64,000 nt of DNA from NCBI RefSeq assembly GCF_002878395.1, contig NW_025856049.1, positions 62,001 through 126,000 of the forward strand, written 5' to 3'. Within the stretch, counting starts at the first letter, position 1; each line of letters begins with the position of its first letter. The stretch is from Capsicum annuum (taxonomy: Eukaryota; Streptophyta; Magnoliopsida; Solanales; Solanaceae). The translations under genes and the position numbers were made by a program. The notes under the pieces were generated by a model. It did not search any database and was not told the origin of the DNA. It saw only the letters and a list, made by a program, of their open reading frames with translations. Of the stretch, positions 43,399 to 54,339 are shown piece after piece.

Positions 43399-44556
43399 CT
43401 AAACCTCATAAGCTACCTTACCAACACGGCTAAGAATTTTGTAAGGACCAACACAACGGGGACTAAGCTTCCCCTTTTTTTCGAATCTCTTCACCCCCAT
43501 CATGGGTGAAATTTTCAACCTTTCCCTAATCAACTTTACTTTTTCCATAGCCTTAAATACCAAATCAGGACCACTCATAGCCGCTTCACCCACCTCGAAC
43601 CAACCTATGGGTGATCTACACTTCCTTCTATATAAGGCTTCAAACGGAGCCATGCCAATACTAGAGTGGAAACTGTTATTATAAGCAAACTCTATCAACG
43701 GTAAGTGATCATCCCAACATCCCTTAATGTCAAGTGCATAAGCTCTCAACATATCCTCTAAGGTCTGGATGGTCTGCTCAGCCTGACCATCGGTCTGCGA
43801 ATGAAAAGCATAACTCAAAAGCACTTGGGTACCAAGATCCTTCTGAAAAGCTTTCCAAAATTGCTAAGTTAACTGAGTACCCCTATCCGAAATGTTTAAC
43901 AAGGGAACTCCATGCACTCTAACTAGCTCTCGGATATACAATCTAGCGTAATCCTCAGCAGTATATGAAGTATGAATAGGCATGAAATAAGTAGACTTAT
44001 TCAACCTATCAACCACAACCCAAATGGAATCATGATGGCGTCGAGAAGGAGGTAAACCAATCACGAAGTCTATAGTTATCTCTTCCCAATTCAAGGTGGG
44101 AATACTAAACTTTTGCATCATACCACCAGGTCTTTGGTGTTCAACCTTAACCTGTTGGCATGTTGCACATTTAGCTACAAATGTTGCTATATCTTTCTTC
44201 ATGCCACTCCACCAATAGATTTCCCGTAAGTCTCGGTACATCTTGGTGGCACCAGGATGAATAGAATATTGCGCCCCGTGCGCTTCATCCATAATCCTGT
44301 GTCTCTGATCATCAACATTCGGGACACACAATCTATCCTGCAATCTCAACAAACCTTCTCCCCCTTGGGAGAAAACCTCTACTATTTGGTCCTTGACTAA
44401 CTCCTTCAGTCTGATCAAACTAGCATCTAAGTATTGCTTTTCCTTCACTTTTGAAACCAAGGAGGATTTGGAACTACTCTGAACCCCTATACTACCTTCA
44501 GGAGAGTCAAACAACCTAACCCCCAATCTAGCCAAACGATGTACATCATGAGCCAA
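43399..44556 (-). pseudogene. D1 integrase (zinc domain, DDE core, GPY module), one internal stop
   Basis: From 44556: a linker, then the HHCC domain (SIHPGATKMYRDLREIYWW ... FVAKCATCQQVK), the core with Asp in ITIDFVIGLP, Asp in ISDRGTQLT, and Glu in TDGQAEQTIQ, then WDDHLPLIEFAYNNSFHS, APFEALYRRKCRSP, and the C-terminal GPYKILSRVGKVAYEV (GPY/F module). The catalytic D, D, E are all present. Between the two long open parts the same frame continues, broken only by a TAG near 43864. About 385 codons. Splices element DNA into the genome. The best-preserved enzyme in the window. Confidence 0.9.
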
Positions 44557-45240
44557 CTCTTTCTTGCCTTATACCACATGTGAAACACTACCCATGGACA
44601 CTCTACTTAGGGCATCTGCCACAATATTAGCCTTGCCTAGATGGTACAACACACTCATATCATAGTCCTTTAACAATTCTAACCATCATCTCTGCCTAAG
44701 ATTCAATTCTCTCTGGGTAAACACATGCTGCAGACTCTTATGATCAGTGAAAACATCAACATGGACACCATACAAATAGTGTCTCTATATTTTCAAAGTA
44801 AGCACAACAGCAACCAACTCAAGGTCATGGGTGGGGTAATTTATCTCATGGGGTTTCAACTGTCTAGAAGCATAAGCTATCACGTTATCCTTCACATCAA
44901 TACGCAACGCAACCAAACTCTCAAAGCATCACAGTATACCACAAAACCATCAACACCATTAGGCAAAGTCAAAATAGGGGCTAAAGTGAGTCAAGTCTTC
45001 AACTCCTGAAAACTATTCTCACAAGATTCGAACCACAAGAACTTCACTTTCTTTTGGGTCAACCAAGTTATAGGAGATGCTATAGAGGAGAAACCCTCAA
45101 CAACATAGCGGTAATAGCCCGTTAAACCCAAGAAACTTTGGATATCAGTCGGAGAAATAGGTCTTGGCCAATTTCTAACCGCTTCAGTCTTTTGGGGATC
45201 AACTCTAATACCCTCAGAAGAAATGATAAGACCCAGAAAA
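44557..45240 (-). pseudogene. D1 RNase H remnant
   Basis: Reading down from 45240: VRNWPRPISPTDIQSFLGLT, GYYRYVVEGFSSIASPI, FLWFESCENSFQELK, then after stops and frame changes LTLAPILTLPNG, the catalytic-start equivalent VYCDA near 44935, QRLWRHYLYG-type text, and a [13 protein letters not shown] motif near 44730. Strongly eroded compared with the flanking reverse transcriptase and integrase. Confidence 0.7.
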
Positions 45241-45830
45241 GCAACTGACCTCAGCCAAAACTCATACTTACTGAACTTGGCAAAAAACTTGTGATCTCTA
45301 AGGGTTTACAAGACTGTTCGGAGATGATCAGAATGTTCATCCTGACTACGGGAGTACACCAGGTAATCATCGATGAACACTATGGCAAAACATAACCAGA
45401 TATGGTCTAAACACTCAATTCATGAGGTCCATTAAAGCTACTGGGCATTAGTAAACCCAAAAGACATAACAAGAAACTTAAAATGGCCATAACTAGTTCG
45501 GAAAGTGGTTTTTGGGATGTCACACTCCCTAACTTTGAGTTGATGATAGACCGAACGAAGGTCTATCTTTGAGAAATAACTTACACCTTCTAATTGGTAA
45601 AAAAAATCATCTATTCTCGGAAGGGGGTACTTATTTTTTACGGTGACTTTATTCAATTGGCGGTAATCAATGCACATACGCAAAGAGCCATCTTTCTTTC
45701 TCACAAACAACACAGGAGCAGCCCAATGAGAAACACTGGGCCTTATGAAACCCTTATCTAGTAGATCTTTGAGTTTCTCTTTCAACTCTTTAAGTTCTGT
45801 AGGGGTCATATGGTAAGGAGGAATAGAAAT
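45241..45830 (-). pseudogene. D1 reverse transcriptase
   Basis: From 45809: [95 protein letters not shown], stop, then the catalytic box IVFIDDYLVYSR (FIDD at 45366-45377) and KFFAKFSKYEFWLRSVAFLG. Both catalytic Asp of the box are intact. The open stretch 45809-45438 is 123 codons. Copies RNA to DNA. Confidence 0.88.
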
Positions 45831-46111
45831 GGGCTGAGTATCGAGAAGAAGATCAATCCCGAATCTATCTTTCTATCAAGAGGTATCCCTGGGAGATCAT
45901 CGAGAAAGACATTAGAAAACTTATTGACGACATTAACAGACTGGAGAGTTGGAATCTTAGACTTAATGTCTCTGACTCTAACAAAATGGTAAGTACACTC
46001 CTTGGAAATAAGCTTTCTACCTTTAAGGTAAGAGATAAAATTACTCTTGGGTGACACAGAATTCCCAGACCACTCAAACACGGATGCACCCAAAAAGTAA
46101 AACTTGACCAT
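45831..46111 (-). pseudogene. D1 protease C-terminus and linker
   Basis: From 46111: MVKFYFLGASVFEWSGNSVS, FISYLKGRKLISKECTYHFV, VRDIKSKIPTLQSVNVVNKF and [13 protein letters not shown], the linker between protease and reverse transcriptase in Tekay/Del elements (compare C1 50609-50845). The catalytic loop of the protease lies in the deleted part. Confidence 0.75.
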
Positions 46112-46350
46112 TCAGGTCCAATAATCAATAGAGGCATATTTTTGAAAGAGGAGAGCACGAATCAATAGCAGAGAGAGATATTTTAAGCATGATAGACTTC
46201 TAAAAGAAAGAATCAGACTTTTCCCTAAAACTTCTTGTAGCCTTTTGCTCATAGATGTGGCACGCTACACACCGATGATCAAGACTCTACTTAACGCGGC
46301 TTGTCAAACTCCCTAGGACACCTTAAAATCTTAGGCTCTGATGCAATGTT
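46112..46350 (-). other. D1 leader and primer-binding site; gag deletion scar
   Basis: After the LTR end (GGGTGTTACA) the minus strand reads AACATTGCATCAGAGCC, where TTGCATCAGAGCC is the decayed initiator-Met primer-binding site (46347-46335). About 200 bases of leader ('aggtgtcctagggagtttg') follow, then protease-linker text. A whole gag and the protease active site are missing between them. Confidence 0.75.
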
Positions 46351-48732
46351 TGTAACACCCTAAAAATGGGTCCCGAAACATCACACGGTGCTTAAGTATA
46401 CGAATAGCCCCAAGCTAACCCTTTGAGCCATTTTCATTTAGTTCAACATGAATCAACGAGGTTTCCATAAATAACCCTCAAATATCAACAGAGTAATCAT
46501 CATCCAAGAATAAAAGAATTTTAGAAAGATAACAAAATATGACTTATTAGTCAACTCTCAACATCTACACTAGTTTAAAAAGCTTCTAAGAAAATCAATA
46601 AAACAAGTGAGCCATTGAGACATGCCCCAACTGACTCATACTCAGTTATCAAATGTAAATAATTCTGTGAAACCAACATCAGACATCGCATCTCAAAACA
46701 TGAGGACTCACCACAACAGAGAATATAGAATAGCATGCTCGAAGAATTAATGTCGAACCTATAAATGAACACCTCAACCTACATTCTGAGATAATATAGC
46801 CCATATCCGAAGATATGGGTCAGTACCATGGAAAGGAACCGAGTATATGTAGGTGTATGCAGTTTTATAAACATCATCATCATAAATATTTTTAAGAAAT
46901 ATGCAGGATGTATGAAAGACTCACATAGCTTGAAGAAAATCATCATAATCATGAGAGGATAAAATAAGTATAACAACATATGTGAGTCATCATATAATTT
47001 ATCAATTACTTTCAATTCATGAAGAATATTATTCTTATAATATAAATATTATTTAAATCTTTTGAAAGAGTAACCTTCATAATTCCACTTTCAAATCACC
47101 TCACCGTTCACCATACACACAAGGAAACACACACACACACACTAGGAGATCCGATAACCGACATAAACTATGTTAGCTACATATAGTCCAGTGTACAACC
47201 CACGTTAGGGAGAGCCATCCTTTCCTTGACATTAGAGTAGGACTATTCATATCAAATCCAAATCAACTAGTGATCACTATATAAATTAGCCTAAGTCTCA
47301 CTCCTATGAGGGCACGTAGTTCTAGAAAAGTAAGGTCACTTTATACCTCCTACTCGGTGCTAAAGATTTCTCCCAGACTTAGCTCAGCATATTTCAAAGA
47401 CAATCCATAATAAAACAATTTCAGTAATATATAAATATACACTAGGAGCCATCATGCTTCCCATCTATCAAAATCAACCACATTGTGGATTTCTTTCACA
47501 CTTGAGTTCAAAACAACTCCATTAAGACCAAAAGGTCAAATAATTTAAAATATCTCAAATATTCAATATCAACGTGCTTATAACACACACTTTCTTGAAA
47601 AAACACAATTTCCAATCGGGATTCATGACCCAAATATTAAAATCATGATAAATATCATTCAAGATTCATGCTTTGTATCTCCACACATGTAAATTCAACT
47701 TTCAAAATCATAAACATCAATGTTTCATAATAATCATCAAAACATATGAGTTCATGCTTCAAATTTGTAAAAATCAAATAAAAATCATGTCTTTGTAAAG
47801 AAAATTACTTGTGGGCACAAGAACAAAAGAGAGTTCTTCTTGAACTAGGAACCTTGAATGTTAAATAAATTTATAGAATTAATGGTGAACTTTGGAGGTT
47901 CTTGAATTTCTTGAACTAGGAACTTGGAATCTTGAATAAATGGTGAACTTTGGAGGTTCTTGAAGTTGGATGTAGGAGCTTAGGGTTTTCTTTTAGAGGG
48001 AATTTGATGAATTATGACATATAATGCTTCTAATAGGCTTTAATATAGGGTTTGGATAGATTTTGGTTGAGGGGAAATGACCATAATGCCCCTGAAAATT
48101 AAATAATTCTCGAATGTGTCCTTTGGTGGACTGTTTTGATAGTCTGAAGTGGATCGACCATAACGTTTTACTCCGATATCCAAATTAGATGAAACTAATT
48201 TTATTAGAAAGAGGACTCTCATATATTTCCATTGATATATAATATCTTACCAAGATCATTGTGTATGAGGAGTTATGATCATTTGAAGTTGACCCAAAAA
48301 TTTACTTTTGATAGGCTAAAGTAGATCGACCATAACATTTTGCTCCGATAGACAAATCGGATTAAACCAATTTCATTAAAAAGAGGACTTGTAGAGCTTT
48401 CTATTGATATATAGTAGATCACATAGATCATTATGTACAATGAGTTATGATTGTTTAAAGTTGGACCAAAAATACGTCAGGCCTCAGTACTTTTTCCTGC
48501 ACGTTTTACTATTTACTACTATTCACAGTTCGATCGGAATGTTCATAACTCGTTGCTCGGGTGTCTATTTTGGATGATCCACATATCGTTGGAAATATTA
48601 TTTGATACTCTACCTAATGATGGGTCATAATATAAGATATTCCGCACAGAAAAATTTATAATTCATTCTAAATGATAGAACCCAACACATTTACGCGCTA
48701 AATTTCAATGAAATATTTCCCGGGGTATTACA
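46351..48732 (-). repeat. Family D LTR (5' LTR of D1)
   Basis: Plus-strand TGTAACACCCTAAAAATGG ... CCCGGGGTATTACA, 2382 bases. Includes a short local duplication near 47848-47960 ('aggttcttgaa..tt' and 'aatggtgaactttggagg' twice) that is absent from the partner. No coding frame. Confidence 0.88.
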
Positions 48733-49190
48733 CATAAAGTCTAGAATCACTCTTATTGATCTCATGGGTGGGAAATGTGATGCTTGTGAGGTGGATTCCA
48801 ACCTTGTATCTTTTTAAGAGGTAGGTAAATGTTTTGCGTAGTTTTAAAGGTCTAAGAGTGGAAAATGCTCTTGGGTTCTTAAGATTATAAATTCAATAAG
48901 TCTATGTAACTATCCCTTTAATTTTATTCTAATCTTGTAGTAGTTTAATTTCTTGTAACCATTTCTAACTCTTGTTAGTAAAATCATTTTTTGTTCCTAT
49001 CTTGTTATTGTTGTCCATCTCGCTATATAGTTGCTGTTTTGTGTATTTACACCTTCAATATCTTTTTATTATTGTATTTTCATTGTTTTTGTAGTGAATC
49101 CGAGAGTGGTCACTATAGTGGTCCTCAGTTCTTCAAACATGCGGACTGTTTTGGTGTTTGTTTCGTGGTTCCTAGTATTTTCCTGTATTA

Positions 49191-50110
49191 TCTATGGACA
49201 TAGGATTTTCTTATATTGCATCCTCCCACATTCTTTGGATCAATTATTAATGAAGACCCAAAGGACTTTATTGATCAAATACAAAGGTCTCTAGATGTCA
49301 TGCATGTATTGGGTAACTAAATAGTTGAGCTAGCAGCATATGGATTCAAAGGGAAGGCTATATTTTGGTATGAAGAATGGAAACGATCTATCGATACACC
49401 TTCAGCTACTTGGAAAGAGTTCAAAAAGGCATGTCTTGGTCATTATCATCCATTAATTATTCGAGAGGCTTGTACAGATCAGTTCCTAAATCTTTGCCAA
49501 GGGAATATGAGCTTGAGGGAGTACAAAAAAATTAGACCCATATCTGCCAAGTAACTCTTTAGGTAGGTATACTCCTAATCTAGTAGATACAATGGATGAT
49601 AGCGTTGATTGTTATGTGAATAGATTCAACCTATATCTGGTTAGAGATTGTACTATTGCTGCTTTGAACAATGACATGGACATAGCAAGGATACAAGATT
49701 TTACACGAAAAATAAAGGATTAGAGCCAAACAAGAAGAATACAAGAATTGTAAATAGGGTGTTCTAAGAGGGCTAGATCTATGGGGTAGTTCATAGGATC
49801 CCAAGGTGAGTTCAGGCCTTATTTTTCTAATAAATCTCCTAGGCCATTATCTTTCCATACTACAGCTAGTACTCCACCACAGTTTTAACGATCCAAAGGC
49901 AACCATTTTTGACAAAGAAGTGAGAGTCAGAGTTCATGAACAACGGGGTATCAAGAGTAAGGGAGTATGAGACACTTAAGGCCTCCTCGATAGCCATACA
50001 AACTATATGGAAAGCTTCATTTAGGTGCATGTAGGTCAGGGACCAATGCCTGCTTTTAGTGTCTTATATCGGGGCATATGATGAGAGAATGCACACCAAG
50101 AGGCATAGGT
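49191..50110 (+). pseudogene. C1 Gag, core and zinc knuckle
   Basis: Starts with LHPPTFFGSIINEDPKDFID, QIQRSLDVMHVLGN, then IVELAAYGFKGKAIFWYEEW, TPSATWKEFKKACLGHYHP and NLCQGNMSLREYKK, the retrotransposon gag core of Tekay/Del. The CCHC knuckle is at 50051-50092: CFxCLISGHMMREC with x a TAG. The N-terminal part is at 31918-32229 on the other side of B2. Binds element RNA. Numerous stops. Confidence 0.8.
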
Positions 50111-50239
50111 GGTATGGCACGATCTACTGGATCAGCCATTGTATTATTATCATTGGTGCCTCATTCAGGTAGAGGTGTAAGGACTATGGGTAGTGAGAGA
50201 GGTGCTGAGGGAGCAGCTAGCTCTAGGGTAGTTCAGAAT

Positions 50240-50845
50240 CATATATATGCGTTAGTAGATCAAAAAAATTTAGAGGCTTCTCCAGATGTTGTTACAGGTA
50301 CATTTTCCATCTTTTCACAATATGTGTATATTTTAATTGATACCTATTCTACATTATCATATGTCACTCTATTGGTTGCTGGGAAGTTCAAAAGAATACT
50401 AGAATTGCTAGTTACGCCATTTAAAGTATCTACGTCAGTTGGTGAAGCTATTATAGCTAGAAGAATGTATCAAAATTTTATAATAACTATTTGTGGTCGT
50501 GATACAATGGCTGACTTGGTTGAGTTAGAAATAGTAGATTTTGATGCTAAAATGGGTATTGATTGGTGTGCTTTTTGTTAGGCCGCAGTAGATTGCTGAA
50601 CTAAGTGGGTGCATTTCAATTTTCCAAGAAAGGCAGTCCTTGAATGGAGGGGTAATATTAGTGCGCCAAGAGGTAAATTTATTTCTTATTTTAAGGAAAA
50701 AAGGATAATTTCCAAGGGTTACATATATCATCTAGTTAGAGTGAAAGAAATAGATGTGGAGCCACTAACTCTTCAAACTATTCCAGTGGTAAATAAATTT
50801 TTTGATTTATTTCCTGAAGATCTTCCTATTTTGCCACCAGAATGA
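50240..50845 (+). pseudogene. C1 protease and linker, altered active site
   Basis: A long frame from 50078 continues from the Gag knuckle to 50581. Protease text: QVYILIDTYSTLSYVT equivalent at 50324-50362, with DTYS at 50339-50350 where C2 has DPGS; the catalytic Asp stays but the loop Gly is lost. Then GRDTMADLVELEIVDFDAKM, GIDWCAFC, a TAG at 50580, and the linker KAVLEWRG, YIYHLVRVKEIDVEPLTL, FFDLFPEDLPILPPE. Confidence 0.8.
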
Positions 50846-51715
50846 TAGGTGGAGTTTGGTATTGATGTAATTCTAGGTACTCAACCAATCTAAATTCCTC
50901 CGTATAGAATGTCCCCGACAGAATTATGGGAGTTAAAAGAGCAATTAAAAGACTTGATAGAAAAAGGAATCATAAGGCCTAATATGTCCCCTTGGGGAGC
51001 ACCAGTGTTATTTTTATAAAAAAGATGTCTCATTGAGAATGTCTATTGACTACCGATATCTAAATAAAGTGACTATTATGAACAAATTGCTCCTTTCGAG
51101 AATTTATGACTTATTCAAGCAGTTGCAAGGCACCAATTTCTTTTCAAAGATTGACTTGAGGTCATATTACCACAAATTGAGGGTCAAAGAGAATGATATA
51201 CCCAAGATAGCTTTTCAAACATGGTATGGTTATTATGAGTTTCTAGTCATGTCCTTTGGACTAAATAATGCACCCACAAATTTTATGGATTTGATGAATA
51301 GCGTGTTCAACCATTCTTGGATGTGTTCATTATAGATTTTATAGATGATATTCTGGTTTATTCGAGATCAAAGGAGGACCATTCCAGTCACTTATGACAG
51401 GTGTTATTGTTTCTTCTTAATTGTAAGTTATATGCGAAGTTCTCTAATATGATTTTTGGTTAAAATCTGTGGCATTTTTGGTTCATATTGTATTTGATAA
51501 AGGGATAATGGTTGATACTGAAAAGATAGAATCTGTGAAAAACTGGCCAAGACCTACAACGTCTATGGAGGTTCATAGCTTATTGGAGGTTGCAGGTTAT
51601 TATAGGAGGTTTGTTGAAGTGTTTTGTTCAATTTCATCACCTTTAACAAAGTTAACACACAAAGCTTCCAAGTTTCAATGGAATGATGCATGTGAAAGGA
51701 GTTTTTAAGATCTGA
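50846..51715 (+). pseudogene. C1 reverse transcriptase
   Basis: [20 protein letters not shown], then after a frame change [24 protein letters not shown] text (51033), [40 protein letters not shown], and FIDDILVYSRSKEDH (FIDD at 51338-51349, both catalytic Asp present). Then AFLVHIVFDKGIMVDTEKIE, NWPRPTTSMEVHSLLEVAGY, and [19 protein letters not shown]. At least four stops or frameshifts. Confidence 0.88.
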
Positions 51716-52200
51716 ATAATAAGTTGACTTCTACACCCGTATTGGTGCTTCCCAAAGGTACAGAGGGGTATGCAATGTATTGTGATACGTTAAAAATTAT
51801 CTTAGGATGTATATTGATGAAGCATGTTAATGTCATAGTATATGCCTCAAGAAAATTGCGACCACATGAGAAGAAATATCCAACACATAATCTAGACCTA
51901 GTAGCGGTTATATTGGCCTTATAGATATGGCATCACTACTTGTATGGGATTCATGTTGACATATATACAGACTACAAGAGTTTCCAATATATCTTTAATT
52001 CAAAGAAACTAAATTTAAGGCAGAGAAGATGGCTTGAATTATTAAAAGACTATGACGTTGATAACTCTTATCTTCTAGGGAAAGAAAATGTGCTAGCAGA
52101 TCCGCTATGTCAGAAGTCCATGGCACCATCTATAGAAAGACAAGGGATGGCTAAAGATCTGCACCAATAAGAAAATTTGGGAGGTCGCCTTCTTTTAACT
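51716..52200 (+). pseudogene. C1 RNase H
   Basis: [60 protein letters not shown], one TAG at 51922, then WHHYLYGIHVDIYTDYKSFQ and RQRRWLELLKDYDVD, ENVLADPLCQKS. First catalytic Asp (YCD) and the TDYKS motif are kept. Continues into the integrase linker. Confidence 0.85.
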
Positions 52201-52379
52201 CCAAATAAAGGGCATAATGTGTCATGATCTTCGCTAGTAGCTGAAGTGAAAGAGAAGCAATATGCAGATCCCATATATTAAAACATAAGGAGAATGCACA
52301 ATATCGTATGACAAAGTTATTTGAGCTAATGCAAGAGGTAGTACTTTGGTGCCAAAACATATTATGTGTACCTAATGTA

Positions 52380-53200
52380 GATGGGCTAAAAAAGAGAATC
52401 ATGACAGCAGCACATCATTCAAGGTATTCCATAAACCTGGGGTAAACTAAAATGTATCATGATTTGATAGAAATGTATTGGTGAGGTAACATGAAGATGA
52501 TAATTGCAAAATTTGTAGCTAAATGTCTAAGTGGTCAAAGAGTTAAAGTAAAGCATCGAAATCCCGGTGTTATATGCAATGTATAGATCTTCGAATATGG
52601 AAGTGGGACATCATCAACATGGATTTTTCCACTGGTTTGCCTCATACATCTCGAAAGTTTGATTCCATATGGGTGATAGTTTATAGGCTTACCAAATCAG
52701 CACACTTCTTACCAGTTAAGAATACTTATACAATTGAAGAGTATGCCAAATTGTATATCAAATAGATAGTTTGACTACACAGAGTACCAATCTCTATTAA
52801 ATCAGATCAAGGTGCTCAATTAACTACAAATTTTTGGATGTCTTTTCAGAGAAATTTGGGGACACAAGTGAATCTAAGTACAACTTTTTACCCTCAAACA
52901 GATGGACAAGCAGAACGTAATATTCAAATGCTAGAAAATATGCTACAAACTTGTGTTTTGGACTTTAAAGGTAGTTGGGATGATCATTTACCTCTCATCG
53001 AGTTTGCTTAGAACAATAGCTATCATTTAAGTTTCAAAATGGAACCATATGAAGCTTTATGTGGAAGAAATTGTAGATCACCAATTAGATAATTTGATGT
53101 GGGAGAAACTACCTTATTCGGGCAAGATGTTGTTCATCATGCTATGGGAAAGGTTAAAGTGATCCAACAACAGCTGGAGATAGCTCAAAGTTGACACAAC
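52380..53200 (+). pseudogene. C1 integrase, zinc domain and DDE core
   Basis: The zinc domain is eroded: AAHHSRYSINLG, TKMYHDLIEMYW, FVAKCLSGQRVK (the second Cys of CxxC became Gly). Core: Asp in IINMDFSTGLPHTSRKFDS, Asp in SIKSDQGAQLTTNFW, Glu in QTDGQAERNIQML, then DDHLPLIEFA and EPYEALCGRNCRSPI. Catalytic triad kept; stops at about 52763 and 53010. Joins element ends to target DNA. Confidence 0.88.
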
Positions 53201-53590
53201 TCATATATGCAGATGATAGAAGAAGGGGGTTAGAGTTTGCCATAGGTGATTGGGTATTCTTAAAGGCGTCACCAATGAAGGGGGTTATGTGATTTTGTAA
53301 GAAAGGAAAACTAATTCCACATTATATAGGCCCATACAGGATTACTCGGAGGTTTGGCCAAGTTGCTAGAGACAACTAAAAGTCAATACAAGTCATAAGC
53401 AGATGTTAGAAGAAAGGGGCTAGGGTTTTCTCTAGGTGATTGGGTATTATTAAATATGTCACCAATGAGGGAGGTTATGAAATTTGGTAATAAAGGAAAA
53501 CAAAGTCCACGTTATATAGACACATACAAGATTATTTGGAGGTTTGGCCAAGTTGCTTATGAATTAGAGCTAACTCAAGAGCTCTAAATT
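53200..53590 (+). repeat. Tandem duplication of the integrase GPY module, ~190-base period
   Basis: 'aggtgattgggtatt' at 53244 and 53434; both units continue with the 'sPM(K/R)(G/E)VM.FG.KGK' and 'YI(G)(P/T)Y.I' text (ASPMKGVM, KKGKLIPHYIGPYRI in unit one; SPMREVMKFGNKGK, PRYIDTYKIIWRFGQVAYE in unit two). The second unit joins the chromodomain part. The units differ at many positions. Confidence 0.85.
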
Positions 53591-53673
53591 GTTCATCTAG
53601 TATTTCACATCTCAAAGCTTCGAAGTGCATGGCTGATCCATCTTATATTACTCCTACTTAGGATATACAAGTT

Positions 53674-53889
53674 ATGGTAGATCTCACCTATAAAGAAATA
53701 CCAATTACTATCCTAGATAAACTAGTTAAAAAGGTAAGGAATAAAGAAATAGCTTTGGTAAAAGTGCGTTGGAGAAACCCACAAGTAGAAGAGATAACAT
53801 GGAAAGTTGAAGAAGCAATGAAATCTATGTACCCCCATTTGTTCAAATACAAAGAAAAAGTCCAAGATGCAAAATTGGAGCAAGATTGA
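53674..53889 (+). pseudogene. C1 integrase C-terminus: chromodomain
   Basis: An open 71-codon stretch: YKEIPITILDKLVKKVRNKE, IALVKVRWRNPQVEEITWKV, EEAMKSMYPHLFKYK, ending at TGA 53887. Chromoviral chromodomain of the Tekay/Del type, lacking classic aromatic-cage residues as usual in this clade. Thought to target heterochromatin. The 3' LTR begins 115 bases later, after aaggaggggagga. Confidence 0.88.
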
Positions 53890-54320
53890 GTAAGTATAAT
53901 ATATAAGTACTAGAGGATAATAGGGATATTTAACTTAGGCTTGAACTTGTTTTGGTTGGATAGTTATGCAAATATATGAGGTAATGTTTCTAAGGAGGGG
54001 AGGATGTGACACCACATACATTGCATGTAGTTTCACTATTTATAGGTATCTTGGTATAGCCTTATGGTATATATAACAAATGAGATTTTTTATGCAAGTA
54101 TTAATGGTGAAGATGAAATTATTGATGCTGCCCATACTTTTTTATGTGAGACGATAAAGTTAACATCAATACAAATATTTAAACTTGGGATTGTATGCTA
54201 GTATTTGGATCTAAAGTTTAAAGTGACCAAGTGTGTACAAGTTGAAAGTTCTATTAAAGGAATCAGGAGGAGCTGGAAATGGAATAAAATATTGAGGTAC
54301 TTGCTTGACTTAATTAAGCT

Positions 54321-54339
54321 AGTAGGTGAGTCACCTGCT
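54321..54339. promoter_or_regulatory. Palindromic TGAGTCA box (3' LTR of C1)
   Basis: AGTAGGTGAGTCACCTGCT, one change from the 5' LTR box. The core and its GGTGAGTCACC surround are unchanged despite roughly one change in ten elsewhere. Confidence 0.5.

Larger units (their letters stand above)
40453..48732 (-). mobile_element. Family D Tekay/Del-like chromovirus D1 (minus), gag deleted
   Basis: Minus-strand order: 5' LTR 48732-46351, primer-binding site, short leader 46335-46112, end of protease/linker, reverse transcriptase, RNase H, integrase, chromodomain to about 43080, polypurine tract caaggtggggatga (42879-42866), 3' LTR 42865-40453. Flanked by CATAG (40448-40452) and CATAA (48733-48737), a five-base target duplication with one change. 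The interior is only 3.5 kb because gag and most of the protease are missing. Confidence 0.9.
32230..49190 (+). mobile_element. Family B retroelement B2 inserted in C1 gag (itself interrupted twice)
   Basis: 5' LTR 32230-33026, primer-binding site, leader 33027-34340, gag start 34341-34494, then A7 inserted, ORF-U 38766-40109, polypurine tract, 3' LTR 40110-49190 interrupted by D1 (40453-48732). Without the nested elements B2 would be about 4.5 kb. It has no protease, reverse transcriptase or integrase. Confidence 0.82.
40110..49190 (+). repeat. Family B LTR (3' LTR of B2), split by D1
   Basis: TAATACAAGTACGACTACG at 40110 after aggggagga; interrupted at 40452/48733 and resuming with 'aaagtctagaatcactctt', which in the unbroken LTR (32571-32595) is 'gagagtagaatcactcttg'. 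Ends TTTTCCTGTATTA at 49190. Excluding D1 the LTR is about 800 bases. Confidence 0.85.

Noticed and set aside
47120..47145. CA microsatellite in the family D LTR
   Set aside because: Only a handful of CA units; too short to list as a feature.
49031..49294. 87-codon frame over the B2 LTR end
   Set aside because: Crosses the LTR/gag junction created by insertion of B2; artefact of the nest.
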